A stretch of 57,730 nt of DNA from Methyloversatilis sp. XJ19-49. GTDB taxonomy: Bacteria > Pseudomonadota > Gammaproteobacteria > Burkholderiales > Rhodocyclaceae. This document shows, piece after piece, positions 25,594 through 33,634 of this stretch (position 1 is its first letter; the number at the start of each line of letters is the position of its first letter). Both the position numbers and the translations under genes were made by a program. The notes beneath the pieces were generated by a model, which was not told the DNA's origin, did no database searches, and was given only the letters and a program-made list of their open reading frames with translations. The DNA lies in assembly GCF_024580145.1 (NCBI RefSeq), contig NZ_JANINI010000010.1, positions 131,433-189,162 of the forward strand. Direction: 5' to 3'.

Positions 25594-25627
25594 GTAAGCG
25601 GCACCGCCGGCGTTAACGTGCGCTTAC
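25594..25627. promoter_or_regulatory. Candidate response-regulator operator
   Basis: Two patterns overlap. GTAAGCG (25594-25600) and CGCTTAC (25621-25627) form a perfect inverted pair. TTAAC (25613) and TTACA (25624) form a direct repeat with 11-base spacing, the period typical of OmpR/PhoB dimers. The site lies between the divergent regulator gene and the small exported-protein genes. Confidence 0.4.
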
Positions 25628-25721
25628 AAACCGTGGCGGTCTGCTCACATCCGGCTAACAGCGGGTGTTCAGGCTTCGACCATCAACCAGTCAAGGCGGG
25701 AAACGCCACAGGGAGGCAGTG

Positions 25722-26051
25722 ATGAAAGGGTTCGGAATGATGGTTGGGGTGTGTATCTGCAGCGCATCGTTTGCCGCGTCGGCAGCCAATGCGGTGTTAC
25801 CCATGGTGCAGGCGGACAGTGCGGCGAAAGTCGAAGCGCAGACACCGTTTGATTCAATTCCGGCCCGGCCGTCGGATACCCTGAAGCGTGATGGGGCAGG
25901 TGCTGCATCGCCGGACGTGGCGCAGGGCAAGGATCAGGCGGCACATCTGGCGCGGCAGTATGCACTTCACCGCGCCAGTCTCTACCTCTACAATCCGGGG
26001 CGCATCGGGCCGATGGCGCGAGCGTCCGGCGGTGCCGCAGTTGAACAGTAG
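25722..26051 (+). CDS. Small exported protein of unknown function
   Basis: Unrecognised 109-residue product. It starts MKGFGMMVGVCICSASFAAS, a clear Sec signal peptide with probable cleavage after SAANA near residue 21-25. The mature part is polar, has no cysteine pair or known motif, and ends with HRASLYLYNPGRIGPMARA. A GGGAGGCAG ribosome site precedes the ATG. It is the first of three same-strand genes for exported proteins, opposite the OmpR-like regulator and next to the candidate operator, so it is a likely target of that two-component system. Confidence 0.62.
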   Translation: MKGFGMMVGVCICSASFAASAANAVLPMVQADSAAKVEAQTPFDSIPARPSDTLKRDGAGAASPDVAQGKDQAAHLARQYALHRASLYLYNPGRIGPMARASGGAAVEQ

Positions 26052-26073
26052 CGACGGCAAGGAGCGAACACGA

Positions 26074-26412
26074 ATGATGGGTGCAGACCTGACCAGCGTA
26101 CGACGGCGACGCGCCGTGCTGTGCTCCTGTATGGGCGCGGCGGTCATCGTTTCGACGACAGTCGAGGCCGCGGGCGGCGACCCGGTCGGTCGACGCGATT
26201 TCGTCGGCGGCCAGTACATGGAACGCATCATGCCCGCCAGCGGCGAGTTGCCGCCGATGCGCCGCTTCGATTCCGAAGATCCGACGGCGGCACGCCGTGC
26301 CAACTACGGTGACCAGCGCGGCCCCGGGCTGACGCCTGAGGAGCGCCGTCAGCTGCGGCGCGACATCCGCGACGCATCGCGCGAGCTCTACCGCGACACG
26401 CCGGATCGTTAG
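26074..26412 (+). CDS. Small, probably exported protein of unknown function
   Basis: Unrecognised 112-residue product with a positively charged N-terminus and a short hydrophobic segment (RRRRAVLCSCMGAAVIVSTT, residues 10-29) that could be a signal peptide or anchor. The C-terminal half is charged: LTPEERRQLRRDIRDASREL, a predicted amphipathic helix of the type found in many small stress-linked periplasmic proteins. A CAAGGAGCG ribosome site precedes two consecutive ATG codons. It lies 22 bases after the previous gene and 32 before the DUF1501 gene, so the three look like one operon. Confidence 0.6.
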   Translation: MMGADLTSVRRRRAVLCSCMGAAVIVSTTVEAAGGDPVGRRDFVGGQYMERIMPASGELPPMRRFDSEDPTAARRANYGDQRGPGLTPEERRQLRRDIRDASRELYRDTPDR

Positions 26413-26444
26413 TCACCCACACCCGCAGGCCTGCCCGACAATCC

Positions 26445-27317
26445 ATGGACAGACGCCATTTCCTGCAGTGCGTCGCGGCAGCGCCGCTGGCAGGGGGGCG
26501 CATCGGGGCTGCCGAAGCGGCCCCGCCCGGCCGACTTCTGATCATCATCGATCTGGTCGGCGGCAACGATGGTCTCAATACCGTCATCCCTCTTTCCGAT
26601 CCACACTACACCGCACTCAGGCCGACCATCGCCATCGACCGGCAGAGCGGGCTGCCGCTCGATGACCGCAACGCGCTGCATCCGGCGCTGCGGCCGCTGA
26701 TGCCGATGTGGTCAGCCGGCGAACTGGCGATCCTGCATGGCGTGGGCAGCACCGACGCCAGCCTGTCGCACCATCGCGCGTCCGAACTCATGCAGGCTGC
26801 CTTGCCTGGCTTTCCGTCGGCAGATTCCATTGAAACTTTTCAGCTGTTTTCATCCGCCTCGTCCTCACTTGCGCAGGCGCTTGAACAGATCGCGTCCGGC
26901 GCGCCGCTGCATTCGCTGCACCTTGCACTGGACGGTTTCGATACGCATGAACGCCAGCCCGAGGTGCATGCGCGCCTGCTGGCGCGACTTGCCGCCACGA
27001 TGACGGCGTTGCGCGCGTCGTTGCAGGCGTCGGGCCGCTGGCCTGACACGCTGCTGATGACGCGCTCGGAATTCGGGCGTCGCGCGGCGGAGAACCTCAG
27101 CGCCGGAACCGATCACGGCAGCGCCGGCGTGCACTTCATCGCAGGCGGGCGGCTGACCGGCGGCGTGTTCGGCGCACAGCCTGATCTCGATCGGCTCGAC
27201 CACCGCGGCAGCCCGACGCCGCAGGTCGACATCGGTGCGCTGAATCGTGGAGTGGGTGCATGGTGGTCGGGCGCGCATGCTCGCTTCATCCCCGACGCGG
27301 CACCTGTGTCTGCATGA
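26445..27317 (+). CDS. DUF1501-family protein with N-terminal export signal (short form)
   Basis: The 290-residue product has the DUF1501 sulfatase-like fold signature: LLIIIDLVGGNDGLNTVIPL near 31-50, DGFDTHERQ near 163-171 and SEFGRRAAENLSAGTDHG near 206-223, which carry likely metal ligands. The start MDRRHFLQCVAAAPLAGG resembles a short Tat signal. Family members are usually close to 400 residues, so this one is compact. They are often encoded beside a DUF1800 protein; here the partners are two unrelated small exported proteins. Function is unknown. A GC hairpin with 7-base arms (27328-27355) follows the gene and may end both convergent transcripts. Confidence 0.82.
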   Translation: MDRRHFLQCVAAAPLAGGRIGAAEAAPPGRLLIIIDLVGGNDGLNTVIPLSDPHYTALRPTIAIDRQSGLPLDDRNALHPALRPLMPMWSAGELAILHGVGSTDASLSHHRASELMQAALPGFPSADSIETFQLFSSASSSLAQALEQIASGAPLHSLHLALDGFDTHERQPEVHARLLARLAATMTALRASLQASGRWPDTLLMTRSEFGRRAAENLSAGTDHGSAGVHFIAGGRLTGGVFGAQPDLDRLDHRGSPTPQVDIGALNRGVGAWWSGAHARFIPDAAPVSA

Positions 27318-27362
27318 GCGCGCGAACCGCCCCGCGGCCTCGATCGACCGGGGCGTTGCAGC

Positions 27363-28937
27363 TCACTCCGGATTGCTGACCCGCGCCGTCGGCTTGTGCC
27401 GGTCGAAGCCGTGTTTCTGCGCCACCCTGTTGTAATGGATGTGCGCATCGATGACGCTGCGCTCGCGCGGTGCCAGCGTGAAGGCGTCGATCAGGATGTT
27501 GCGCGCGTCCGTCGCGAGCGTGTCGTCCCAGGTCACATCCAGCCGCTTGATCAGCGTGCCCAGACGCGTCAGTTCGGCTTCGATGTGTTCGAGGTCGGGG
27601 CCTTGGGCGAGCTCGGCTTCGAGCTGTGCCGCCGCGGCCCTGGCACGATCGCGCGCCGACTGTGACTGGCGCTTCAGCCGGTTCGGCAGTACACCGGGCG
27701 CATCGGGCAATGTGCTGATCAGCTGTTCGGCGGCGTCCTGGCGGTCGTTCTGCAGACAGGCTTCGGCCAGTTCCGTCGTGGTCAGCGTGTCCGGCGTGCG
27801 CAGTTGTTCGTGGGTCTTGAGCGCCTGGTCGATCGCACGACGCGCGCCTTCTTCGTCGCCATTGCGACTCAGACGGCGTGCCTCGATGACGTCGGACAGC
27901 ACGGCCGCGCGTTCGCTGTCGCCCAGCATGGTGCGCATTTCCTTCATGCGCTGGTTGATTTCGGCATCCGCATCGTCAAGCCCGACCAGGCTCTTGATCA
28001 GCGTCAGGTGGTCTTCGGTACAGCTCAGCGATGTGCCTTCGGTGCGCTCGACAACGCGTCGCATGACGGCTGCGGCCTGTCCGACGTCGCCCAGTTCCAG
28101 ACAGATTTCGCCCAGGTTGCGCAGTCGCCGAAGGTTGTCCGGCGCGATCGAATCGGCACGTTCGTAATAGGTACGCGCCTCATCCAGTTCGCCATTGCGT
28201 TCGTGCAGTTCGCCGAGAAAATCATAGACACCCATGAAATCCGGGAACTCCTCGCTGATCTGCGCCGCCAGTTCGGCGGCCTCGCGTGCCTCGCCGCGCT
28301 CGCGCAGCACCATCGCGTAGCCGATGCGTGCCCAGGGCACCGAATTGCGAGCGATGATGGCTTCGTAGATTTCGCTGGCTTCATCCAGTCGGCCGAGCGC
28401 GATCAGCGCCTCGGCGCGGATGCGCAGCGCGTCCAGTGCATAGCGTGGCGCACGTTCTACCACGCGGTCGCATTCGAGGATCACGCCCGGCAGATTGCGC
28501 TGGGCCATTTCCACGAAGACCGCCTTCAGTGCGAGCTTCTTTTCGACGGCCCTCTCCAGCCGTTCGGCCAGCTGACCGGAGGTGAAGGGCTTGAGCAGGT
28601 AATCGTCCGGGGCAAACTCGGCTGCCGACACGACGCGCGCGCGCAGGCGCTCGCCGGTGACGATGATGAACACCGATGACAGTGGCAGGATGTTGTTCAG
28701 CCGGAGCTCTTCAAGGGTGCGCAGGCCGTCGTGCTTCTCGCCGAAGTTGTGGTCGCACAGCACGACGTCCGGCGTCGTCGCGGCGCACTGGCGCAGCAGG
28801 TCGCCGGCCGTGCCGGCCATGGCGACGTGCTTGACGCCGGCCTGCGACAGCTGGGTGCGCAGCCACGTACGGACGACCTGATTCGCGTCGGCGATGACGA
28901 CGCGCATCTTGTCCAGTGCTTCGGTCGGCAGAAACAT
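27363..28937 (-). CDS. Response regulator receiver fused to a tetratricopeptide-like tail
   Basis: Cytosolic 524-residue protein. The N-terminal receiver domain (about 10-130) has phospho-acceptor Asp62 (DVVLCDHNFG), Asp17 and Lys116 (YLLKPF). The rest is helical with TPR-like repeats, e.g. ALIALGRLDEASEIYEAII, then VYDFLGELHERNGELDEART and ICLELGDVGQAAAVMRRVV. There is no DNA-binding or enzymatic output domain, so it should act through protein contacts. No kinase lies beside it. A GNRA-loop hairpin traps its ribosome site (see 28947-28958). Confidence 0.88.
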   Translation of the reverse strand: MFLPTEALDKMRVVIADANQVVRTWLRTQLSQAGVKHVAMAGTAGDLLRQCAATTPDVVLCDHNFGEKHDGLRTLEELRLNNILPLSSVFIIVTGERLRARVVSAAEFAPDDYLLKPFTSGQLAERLERAVEKKLALKAVFVEMAQRNLPGVILECDRVVERAPRYALDALRIRAEALIALGRLDEASEIYEAIIARNSVPWARIGYAMVLRERGEAREAAELAAQISEEFPDFMGVYDFLGELHERNGELDEARTYYERADSIAPDNLRRLRNLGEICLELGDVGQAAAVMRRVVERTEGTSLSCTEDHLTLIKSLVGLDDADAEINQRMKEMRTMLGDSERAAVLSDVIEARRLSRNGDEEGARRAIDQALKTHEQLRTPDTLTTTELAEACLQNDRQDAAEQLISTLPDAPGVLPNRLKRQSQSARDRARAAAAQLEAELAQGPDLEHIEAELTRLGTLIKRLDVTWDDTLATDARNILIDAFTLAPRERSVIDAHIHYNRVAQKHGFDRHKPTARVSNPE

Positions 28938-28946
28938 GACGAAAAG

Positions 28947-28958
28947 CCCCTTTCGGGG
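28947..28958 (-). promoter_or_regulatory. Hairpin covering the ribosome site of the TPR response regulator
   Basis: In the minus-strand RNA, CCCC-GAAA-GGGG forms a short stem with a GNRA tetraloop, followed by C and four U residues. The AAGGGG part is the only plausible ribosome-binding sequence, nine bases before the start codon at 28937. The element could mask translation or act as a weak terminator for transcription entering from upstream. Confidence 0.4.
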
Positions 28959-29075
28959 TTAACGATAACGCCGCAATGAACGGCTCGGAAAGCGCTTTTC
29001 TTGAAGCAGTCGGGCGGTCCGGACGCGCCGGAACACCCTACAATCATGCGCTTCGACATCGAATTGCCGTTCGGA

Positions 29076-29771
29076 ATGAAGCTGCTTGCGATTGAAACAT
29101 CGTCCGAAACCGCCTCGGTCGCCCTGTTGCTTGACGACGCGGTGCATGTACGCGAAGGCGGTACCCCCGGTACGCACGCGCGCTTCGTGTTGCCATGGGT
29201 GACCGAACTGCTGGGCGAAAGCGGCCTGTCGCTGCCACAGCTCGACGGCATCGCCTTCAGTGCCGGCCCGGGCAGTTTCACCGGCTTGCGGCTGGCCGTG
29301 TCGGTGGCCCAGGGTTTGTCGGTCGGCAGCGGCGTCAGGCTGGTGGCCGTTCCGACACTCGAGGCATTGGCGCTGTCGGCAGGTGACGGATTCAAGTATG
29401 TCTGTGTCGACGCACGCATGAGCGAGGTCTACAGCGCGTGTTACGAAGTGCGCGGCGATGGCGTGACAGCGGTGTCGAACGTACGGGTGAGCCCGCCGGC
29501 CGGCCTGTGCAGACCGGAAGGCGAGCTGGCGTCATGGCAGGGCTGCGGCAGCGGATTTGCGCTTGCCGGGGTTGCCGGACTGCCATGGGTCGCCGATCTG
29601 GGGTCGATCGATACCGGGCTGACCGCGCATGCGCGGCAGATCGGCCGTCTGGGCTGCCGCCGTCTGGCGGCCGGCGAAGGCATCGACGCCGCGCTGGCGT
29701 CGCCGATATATGTTCGCGACAAGGTGGCGCAGACGACCGCCGAACGTCTGGCAGCCGGCGGTCGCGCCTGA
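29076..29771 (+). CDS. tsaB: tRNA threonylcarbamoyladenosine biosynthesis protein TsaB
   Basis: ASKHA-fold partner of TsaD in making t6A37 on ANN-decoding tRNAs; it acts as a scaffold for TsaD/TsaE. The 231-residue protein starts MKLLAIETSSETASVALL and carries the conserved FSAGPGSFTGLRLAVSVAQG block near 65-84. The usual C-terminal segment YVRDKVAQTTAERLA is present. The frame is open 25 codons upstream, but the family N-terminus fixes the start at 29076. The stop overlaps the rimI start by one base, an arrangement common in Betaproteobacteria. Confidence 0.94.
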   Translation: MKLLAIETSSETASVALLLDDAVHVREGGTPGTHARFVLPWVTELLGESGLSLPQLDGIAFSAGPGSFTGLRLAVSVAQGLSVGSGVRLVAVPTLEALALSAGDGFKYVCVDARMSEVYSACYEVRGDGVTAVSNVRVSPPAGLCRPEGELASWQGCGSGFALAGVAGLPWVADLGSIDTGLTAHARQIGRLGCRRLAAGEGIDAALASPIYVRDKVAQTTAERLAAGGRA

Positions 29772-30295
29772 TGGAAATGTCTTTCGCATCCGTACAGCCC
29801 GCCGATCGGGCCCAGCGCACTTTCGCGCCGATGCGTGAAAGTGATCTGGACGAGGTTGCCCGACTGGAAAGCACGCTGTACGACTTTCCGTGGACGCGGG
29901 TGAACTTCGCCGATTCGCTGATCGCCGGCTACTGCTGCCGCGTGCTTTTTCAGGATGGCGTGCTGGTGGCCTATGCGGTGATGATGTGCGTGCTCGACGA
30001 AGCGCATCTGCTCAACCTGAGTGTCGCGGGCACCATGCAGCGGCGTGGCCTGGGCCGCCTGATGCTCGACCATCTGGCGCGCGAGGCGGCGCTGTATGGG
30101 GCCGAACGCATGTTCCTCGAAGTCCGTCCGTCCAATGTGGCGGCGCGCGCCATGTACGACGCTGCCGCCTTTCAGCCGATCGGCCGTCGCCCGCGCTATT
30201 ACCCTGCGCTCGACGGGCGCGAGGACGCCATCGTGATGAGTGCCGAACTGGGCGAGGGCTGGCGAGCGGGATCGAATGAGGCGTGGCGTCGATGA
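29771..30295 (+). CDS. rimI: Ribosomal protein S18 alanine N-acetyltransferase RimI
   Basis: GNAT enzyme that acetylates the N-terminal alanine of S18. The 174-residue protein has the acetyl-CoA loop QRRGLGRLM near 88-96 and the family block LEVRPSNVAARAMYDAAAF near 117-135. Its N-terminal extension of about 18 residues before FAPMRESDLDEVARLE is slightly long, so a later start cannot be excluded. The ATG overlaps the tsaB stop by one base, and its own stop overlaps the next gene by four bases, so the trio is translationally coupled. Confidence 0.9.
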   Translation: MEMSFASVQPADRAQRTFAPMRESDLDEVARLESTLYDFPWTRVNFADSLIAGYCCRVLFQDGVLVAYAVMMCVLDEAHLLNLSVAGTMQRRGLGRLMLDHLAREAALYGAERMFLEVRPSNVAARAMYDAAAFQPIGRRPRYYPALDGREDAIVMSAELGEGWRAGSNEAWRR

Positions 30296-31080
30296 AGCGG
30301 CGTGCGTCCATGCTGAGGGAGATGGGTCTGGCGCCTGTCTGGCGACTGCGCGATGCGCCGGGTGCGACCGAGGACAGTCCGCCGGCGGAAGCGCCCGCAT
30401 CTGTCGCGGTCGCAGCCGGCGTGGCGCCCGTGGTGGCCGCGCCCGCGCCGGCAGTCCTGCCCGCCCGGACCGCCGTGTTGCCGACCGCCTCGCCGCTCGT
30501 GGCGCCTGCGTGCGTGGTAACCGAGGGCATGGACTGGGATGCACTGGAAGCCGCCATTGGCGCCTGCCGCGCCTGCCCGCTGCATGAGCGCCGCACGATG
30601 GCGGTGCCGGGCGTCGGCGACCGCGCAGCCGACTGGCTGTTCGTCGGCGAGGGGCCGGGCGCCGAAGAGGACCTGCGTGGCGAGCCCTTCGTAGGTCAGG
30701 CCGGCAAGCTGCTCGATGCGATGCTCGCCGCCATCGGTCTGGCGCGCGGGAGAAATGCGTACATCGCGAATGCGGTGAAATGCCGCCCACCGGGCAACCG
30801 CACACCGGAAGCGGCCGAAATAGCCGCCTGCCAGCCCTATCTCGAACGGCAGATCGCGCTGATCCAGCCACGCATCATCGTGGCGCTGGGCCGGCCGGCC
30901 GCGCAGACCCTGCTTGGAGGCGAAGTGAAGATCAACGCGGCGCGCGGACGCTTGTTCGACCGCGCTGGCATTCCGGTGGTCGTCACCTATCACCCGGCCT
31001 ACCTGCTGCGCAGTCCGCAGGACAAGGCCAAGGCATGGGAAGACCTCTGTTTCGCGCGGGCCGCGCTGGCGTCGCGCTGA
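30292..31080 (+). CDS. Family 4-type uracil-DNA glycosylase with an iron-sulfur cluster
   Basis: Removes uracil from DNA. The 262-residue protein has four likely 4Fe-4S ligands: Cys92, Cys95, Cys164 and Cys180. The catalytic region is VGEGPGAEEDLRGEPFVGQA at about 118-137, and the DNA-intercalating loop YHPAYLLR lies near 226-233. Residues 25-75 form a low-complexity Ala/Pro/Val linker ahead of the catalytic domain, with a short N-terminal piece typical of betaproteobacterial members. I chose the ATG at 30292, which overlaps the rimI stop; a GTG at 30283 is also in frame. Confidence 0.9.
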   Translation: MKRRASMLREMGLAPVWRLRDAPGATEDSPPAEAPASVAVAAGVAPVVAAPAPAVLPARTAVLPTASPLVAPACVVTEGMDWDALEAAIGACRACPLHERRTMAVPGVGDRAADWLFVGEGPGAEEDLRGEPFVGQAGKLLDAMLAAIGLARGRNAYIANAVKCRPPGNRTPEAAEIAACQPYLERQIALIQPRIIVALGRPAAQTLLGGEVKINAARGRLFDRAGIPVVVTYHPAYLLRSPQDKAKAWEDLCFARAALASR

Positions 31081-31114
31081 GCCTTCGGACCGAAAAGTGG
31101 GGGCAGGGCGACGG

Positions 31115-32380
31115 TCAGTGGCTGAAGCCGTCGTCGAGCAGCGAAACGTCGTCGCGCTTGCGCTGGTTGGCCTTGTGCCATTTGCCGACCATGAACATGG
31201 TGGCGGCGACGAACAGGCCGAACATCACCATCACCACGAACACCGACAGGCCGGCGGCCAGCAGCGCGGCGTACAGCCCGGTCATGATCAGGATGGACAG
31301 GTTTTCGTTGAAGTTCTGCACCGCAATCGAGTGACCGGCGCCCATCAGCATGTGGCCCCGGTGCTGCAGCAACGCATTCATCGGCACGACGAAGAAGCCG
31401 GCACAGGCGCCGATCAGGATCAGGATGGGCACCGCCACCCACAGCTGCGTGACGAAAATCATCAGCGGCACCAGCAGCCCCATCGCAATGCCCAGCGGAA
31501 TGACCCGTACCGAGCCGCGCAGCGTGATGCGCCGAGCCGCCATCACCGCACCGATGGCGATGCCCACCGCCACCACGCCCTGCAGTTTCGACGCCTGAGA
31601 CAGGCCCATCCCGAGTGCGCGGTCAGCCCAGTCGATCACGATGAACTGCAGCGTCGCGCCGGCGCCCCAGAAAAGCGTGGTCACCGCGAGTGAAATCTGC
31701 CCCAGCTTGTCCTGCCACAAACCCTTGAAACTGTGGCTGAAATCGGCGATCAACGCGGCCGGGCTGCTGTTCAGCGGCTTCAGCGGCACGCCGGTATCCG
31801 GAATGAACAGGTTGAAGATGCCGGCCAGCACGTAGAGCAGGCCGACCAGCATCAGGCTGATTTCAACGGTGGTGTCGAGCCCGGTATCGACGAAGGGCAG
31901 ATCGATCGCCAGCAGGCGGGCACTCAGCGACGGGTCGATCAGCAGACCGCCCAGCAGCACGCCGACAATGATCGCGCCGACTGTCAGTCCTTCGATCCAG
32001 CCGTTGGCGACCACCAGCAGACGGTGCGGCAGATACTCGGTCAGGATGCCGTACTTGGCCGGCGAGTAGGATGCGGCGCCCAGACCAACCACGGCATAGG
32101 CGAGCAGTGGATGCACGTGCCAGAACATCAGCGCACAGCCCACCACCTTGATGCCGTTGCTGAAAAGCATCACGCGCCGCTTTGCCATCGAATCGGCGAG
32201 CGCACCGACGAAGGCGGCAAGAAGCACGTACGAAATGGTGAAAAACAGCTTGAGGAGCGGGATCTGCCAGTCGGGTGCCAGCGCATCCTTCAGCACGAAG
32301 ATGGCGACCACAAGCAAGGCATTGTCGGCAAGCGCAGAAAAGAACTGCGCGGCCATGATCATGTAGAAGCCGAGAGGCAT
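31115..32380 (-). CDS. lplT: Lysophospholipid transporter LplT (MFS)
   Basis: Inner-membrane major-facilitator protein expected to flip lysophospholipids to the inner leaflet for re-acylation. The 421-residue protein has about 12 membrane segments. Its start MPLGFYMIMAAQFFSALADN and the segment GAASYSPAKYGILTEYLPH near 100-118 are LplT hallmarks. In enteric bacteria the partner acyltransferase gene aas is adjacent; here it is not. It diverges from a LysR gene across a 246-base gap and is convergent with the UDG gene. Confidence 0.9.
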   Translation of the reverse strand: MPLGFYMIMAAQFFSALADNALLVVAIFVLKDALAPDWQIPLLKLFFTISYVLLAAFVGALADSMAKRRVMLFSNGIKVVGCALMFWHVHPLLAYAVVGLGAASYSPAKYGILTEYLPHRLLVVANGWIEGLTVGAIIVGVLLGGLLIDPSLSARLLAIDLPFVDTGLDTTVEISLMLVGLLYVLAGIFNLFIPDTGVPLKPLNSSPAALIADFSHSFKGLWQDKLGQISLAVTTLFWGAGATLQFIVIDWADRALGMGLSQASKLQGVVAVGIAIGAVMAARRITLRGSVRVIPLGIAMGLLVPLMIFVTQLWVAVPILILIGACAGFFVVPMNALLQHRGHMLMGAGHSIAVQNFNENLSILIMTGLYAALLAAGLSVFVVMVMFGLFVAATMFMVGKWHKANQRKRDDVSLLDDGFSH

Positions 32381-32561
32381 CGGGCGTTGTGTGCCGGAAC
32401 TGCACGCCGGCCCTGCGCGAAAAGTGCGCCTTTATACCACGAAGCCCGCACTGTCCAGATGACGTGACACGGCGCTGCTACACTGCTTTCCACTGATGCA
32501 ATGCAGCACCCGGGAGGGCTTTATCGACCGCCCTGAAAAGCCGCTTGACCTTACATTTTGG

Positions 32562-32592
32562 TTGACCTGCAAACGTCAAGTTGGTCTATAAC
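32562..32592 (+). promoter_or_regulatory. Promoter and palindrome upstream of the LysR gene
   Basis: TTGACC (32562-32567) is a good -35 box, with TCTATA 17 bases on or TATAAC (32587-32592) 19 bases on as the -10 box. The -35 box is part of a perfect inverted pair TTGAC-N8-GTCAA (32562-32579), which could be an autoregulatory site. A second TTGACC is at 32545-32550. Confidence 0.45.
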
Positions 32593-32626
32593 CACGAGGG
32601 CGAGCGTCACTTATAAAGAGGGAAAA

Positions 32627-33532
32627 ATGCCTGATAGAAGGCTGGAGGTGTTTCACGCAGCGGCGAGCCAGATGTCCTTTACCCGCGCCGCCGAACTGCT
32701 GCAGATGACGCAGCCCGCAGTCACCTTCCAGATCAAGCAGCTTGAGGAACATTTCGGCACCCGACTGTTCGAGCGCGCGCACGGCCGGGTGACGCTGACG
32801 CCGGAAGGTCTGAAGGTGAAGGATTACGCCGACCGCATCCTCGACCTGTTCGCGACGCTCGAAAACGAACTGCAGGAAATGGCGAGTGACCTGCGCGGCC
32901 ATCTGCTGATCGGTGCCACGCCGACGGTGGCCGAGTACCACCTGCCGCCGGTGCTGGCGGAGTTCCGCATCGCGCATCCGAACGTGGTGCCGCGGCTCAC
33001 CGTCGACAACCCGGGCGTGATCGAGGACATGGTGGATGAGCGTGTGCTCGATATCGGCATCGTCGAGGGTCTCGGCCGCGGCGGCGCACAGGTGATGGTC
33101 GAACCGTGCGCCGAAGATGAACTGGTGGTCGTCTGTGCCCCCGATTTCCCGCTGGCCCGACTGGACGCGGTCACGCCGGAGCACCTGCTGCAGCACCCGT
33201 GTGCCGGCCGCGATGCGGGCAGCGTCCGTGCCTTGCTCGAGGACTATCTGTCACGCGGCGGCGTCGATCCCGCCAAGCTTCCGCTGGCGTTCGAGCTTGA
33301 CCGGCTGTCGTCGGTGAAGGGTGTGCTCGAGCGCGGGCTGGCCTACGCCATTCTGTCGCGCGCCGCCATCCGGCACGAAATCAGCCTCGGCCTGCTGGTG
33401 GCCGTGCCGTTGCGTCCCCGGTTGGTACGCCACATGGCATTGCTCTACCCGTCGGAGCGCTTCCGCACCTATATGGCCAAGCAGTTCGGCGAGTTTGCGT
33501 CGGCGCGTCTGGCGAGGCAGAGCGGACGCTGA
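32627..33532 (+). CDS. LysR-family transcriptional regulator
   Basis: The 301-residue protein has an N-terminal winged helix-turn-helix (RRLEVFHAAASQMSFTRAAE... at 4-60, recognition helix around MTQPAVTFQIKQLEEHFG) and a periplasmic-binding-like effector domain from about residue 90 (LIGATPTVAEYHLPPVLAEF). An AGAGGGAAAA ribosome site fixes the ATG at 32627. It diverges from lplT and precedes alr, but a LysR target beyond its own promoter cannot be read. The HTH resembles the CbbR/CysB-like part of the family, so it is one candidate for the T-N11-A site at 5297, with no direct evidence. Confidence 0.9.
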   Translation: MPDRRLEVFHAAASQMSFTRAAELLQMTQPAVTFQIKQLEEHFGTRLFERAHGRVTLTPEGLKVKDYADRILDLFATLENELQEMASDLRGHLLIGATPTVAEYHLPPVLAEFRIAHPNVVPRLTVDNPGVIEDMVDERVLDIGIVEGLGRGGAQVMVEPCAEDELVVVCAPDFPLARLDAVTPEHLLQHPCAGRDAGSVRALLEDYLSRGGVDPAKLPLAFELDRLSSVKGVLERGLAYAILSRAAIRHEISLGLLVAVPLRPRLVRHMALLYPSERFRTYMAKQFGEFASARLARQSGR

Positions 33533-33634
33533 GACCCGGCACGGCATCTGTTCGGTACAGTCGAAACGGGTGCCGGCCGGCTCCGGATAGTAGAATTCAA
33601 GGCTCAGCGGATTTCCCGCCATCCCTCGCTCTTC

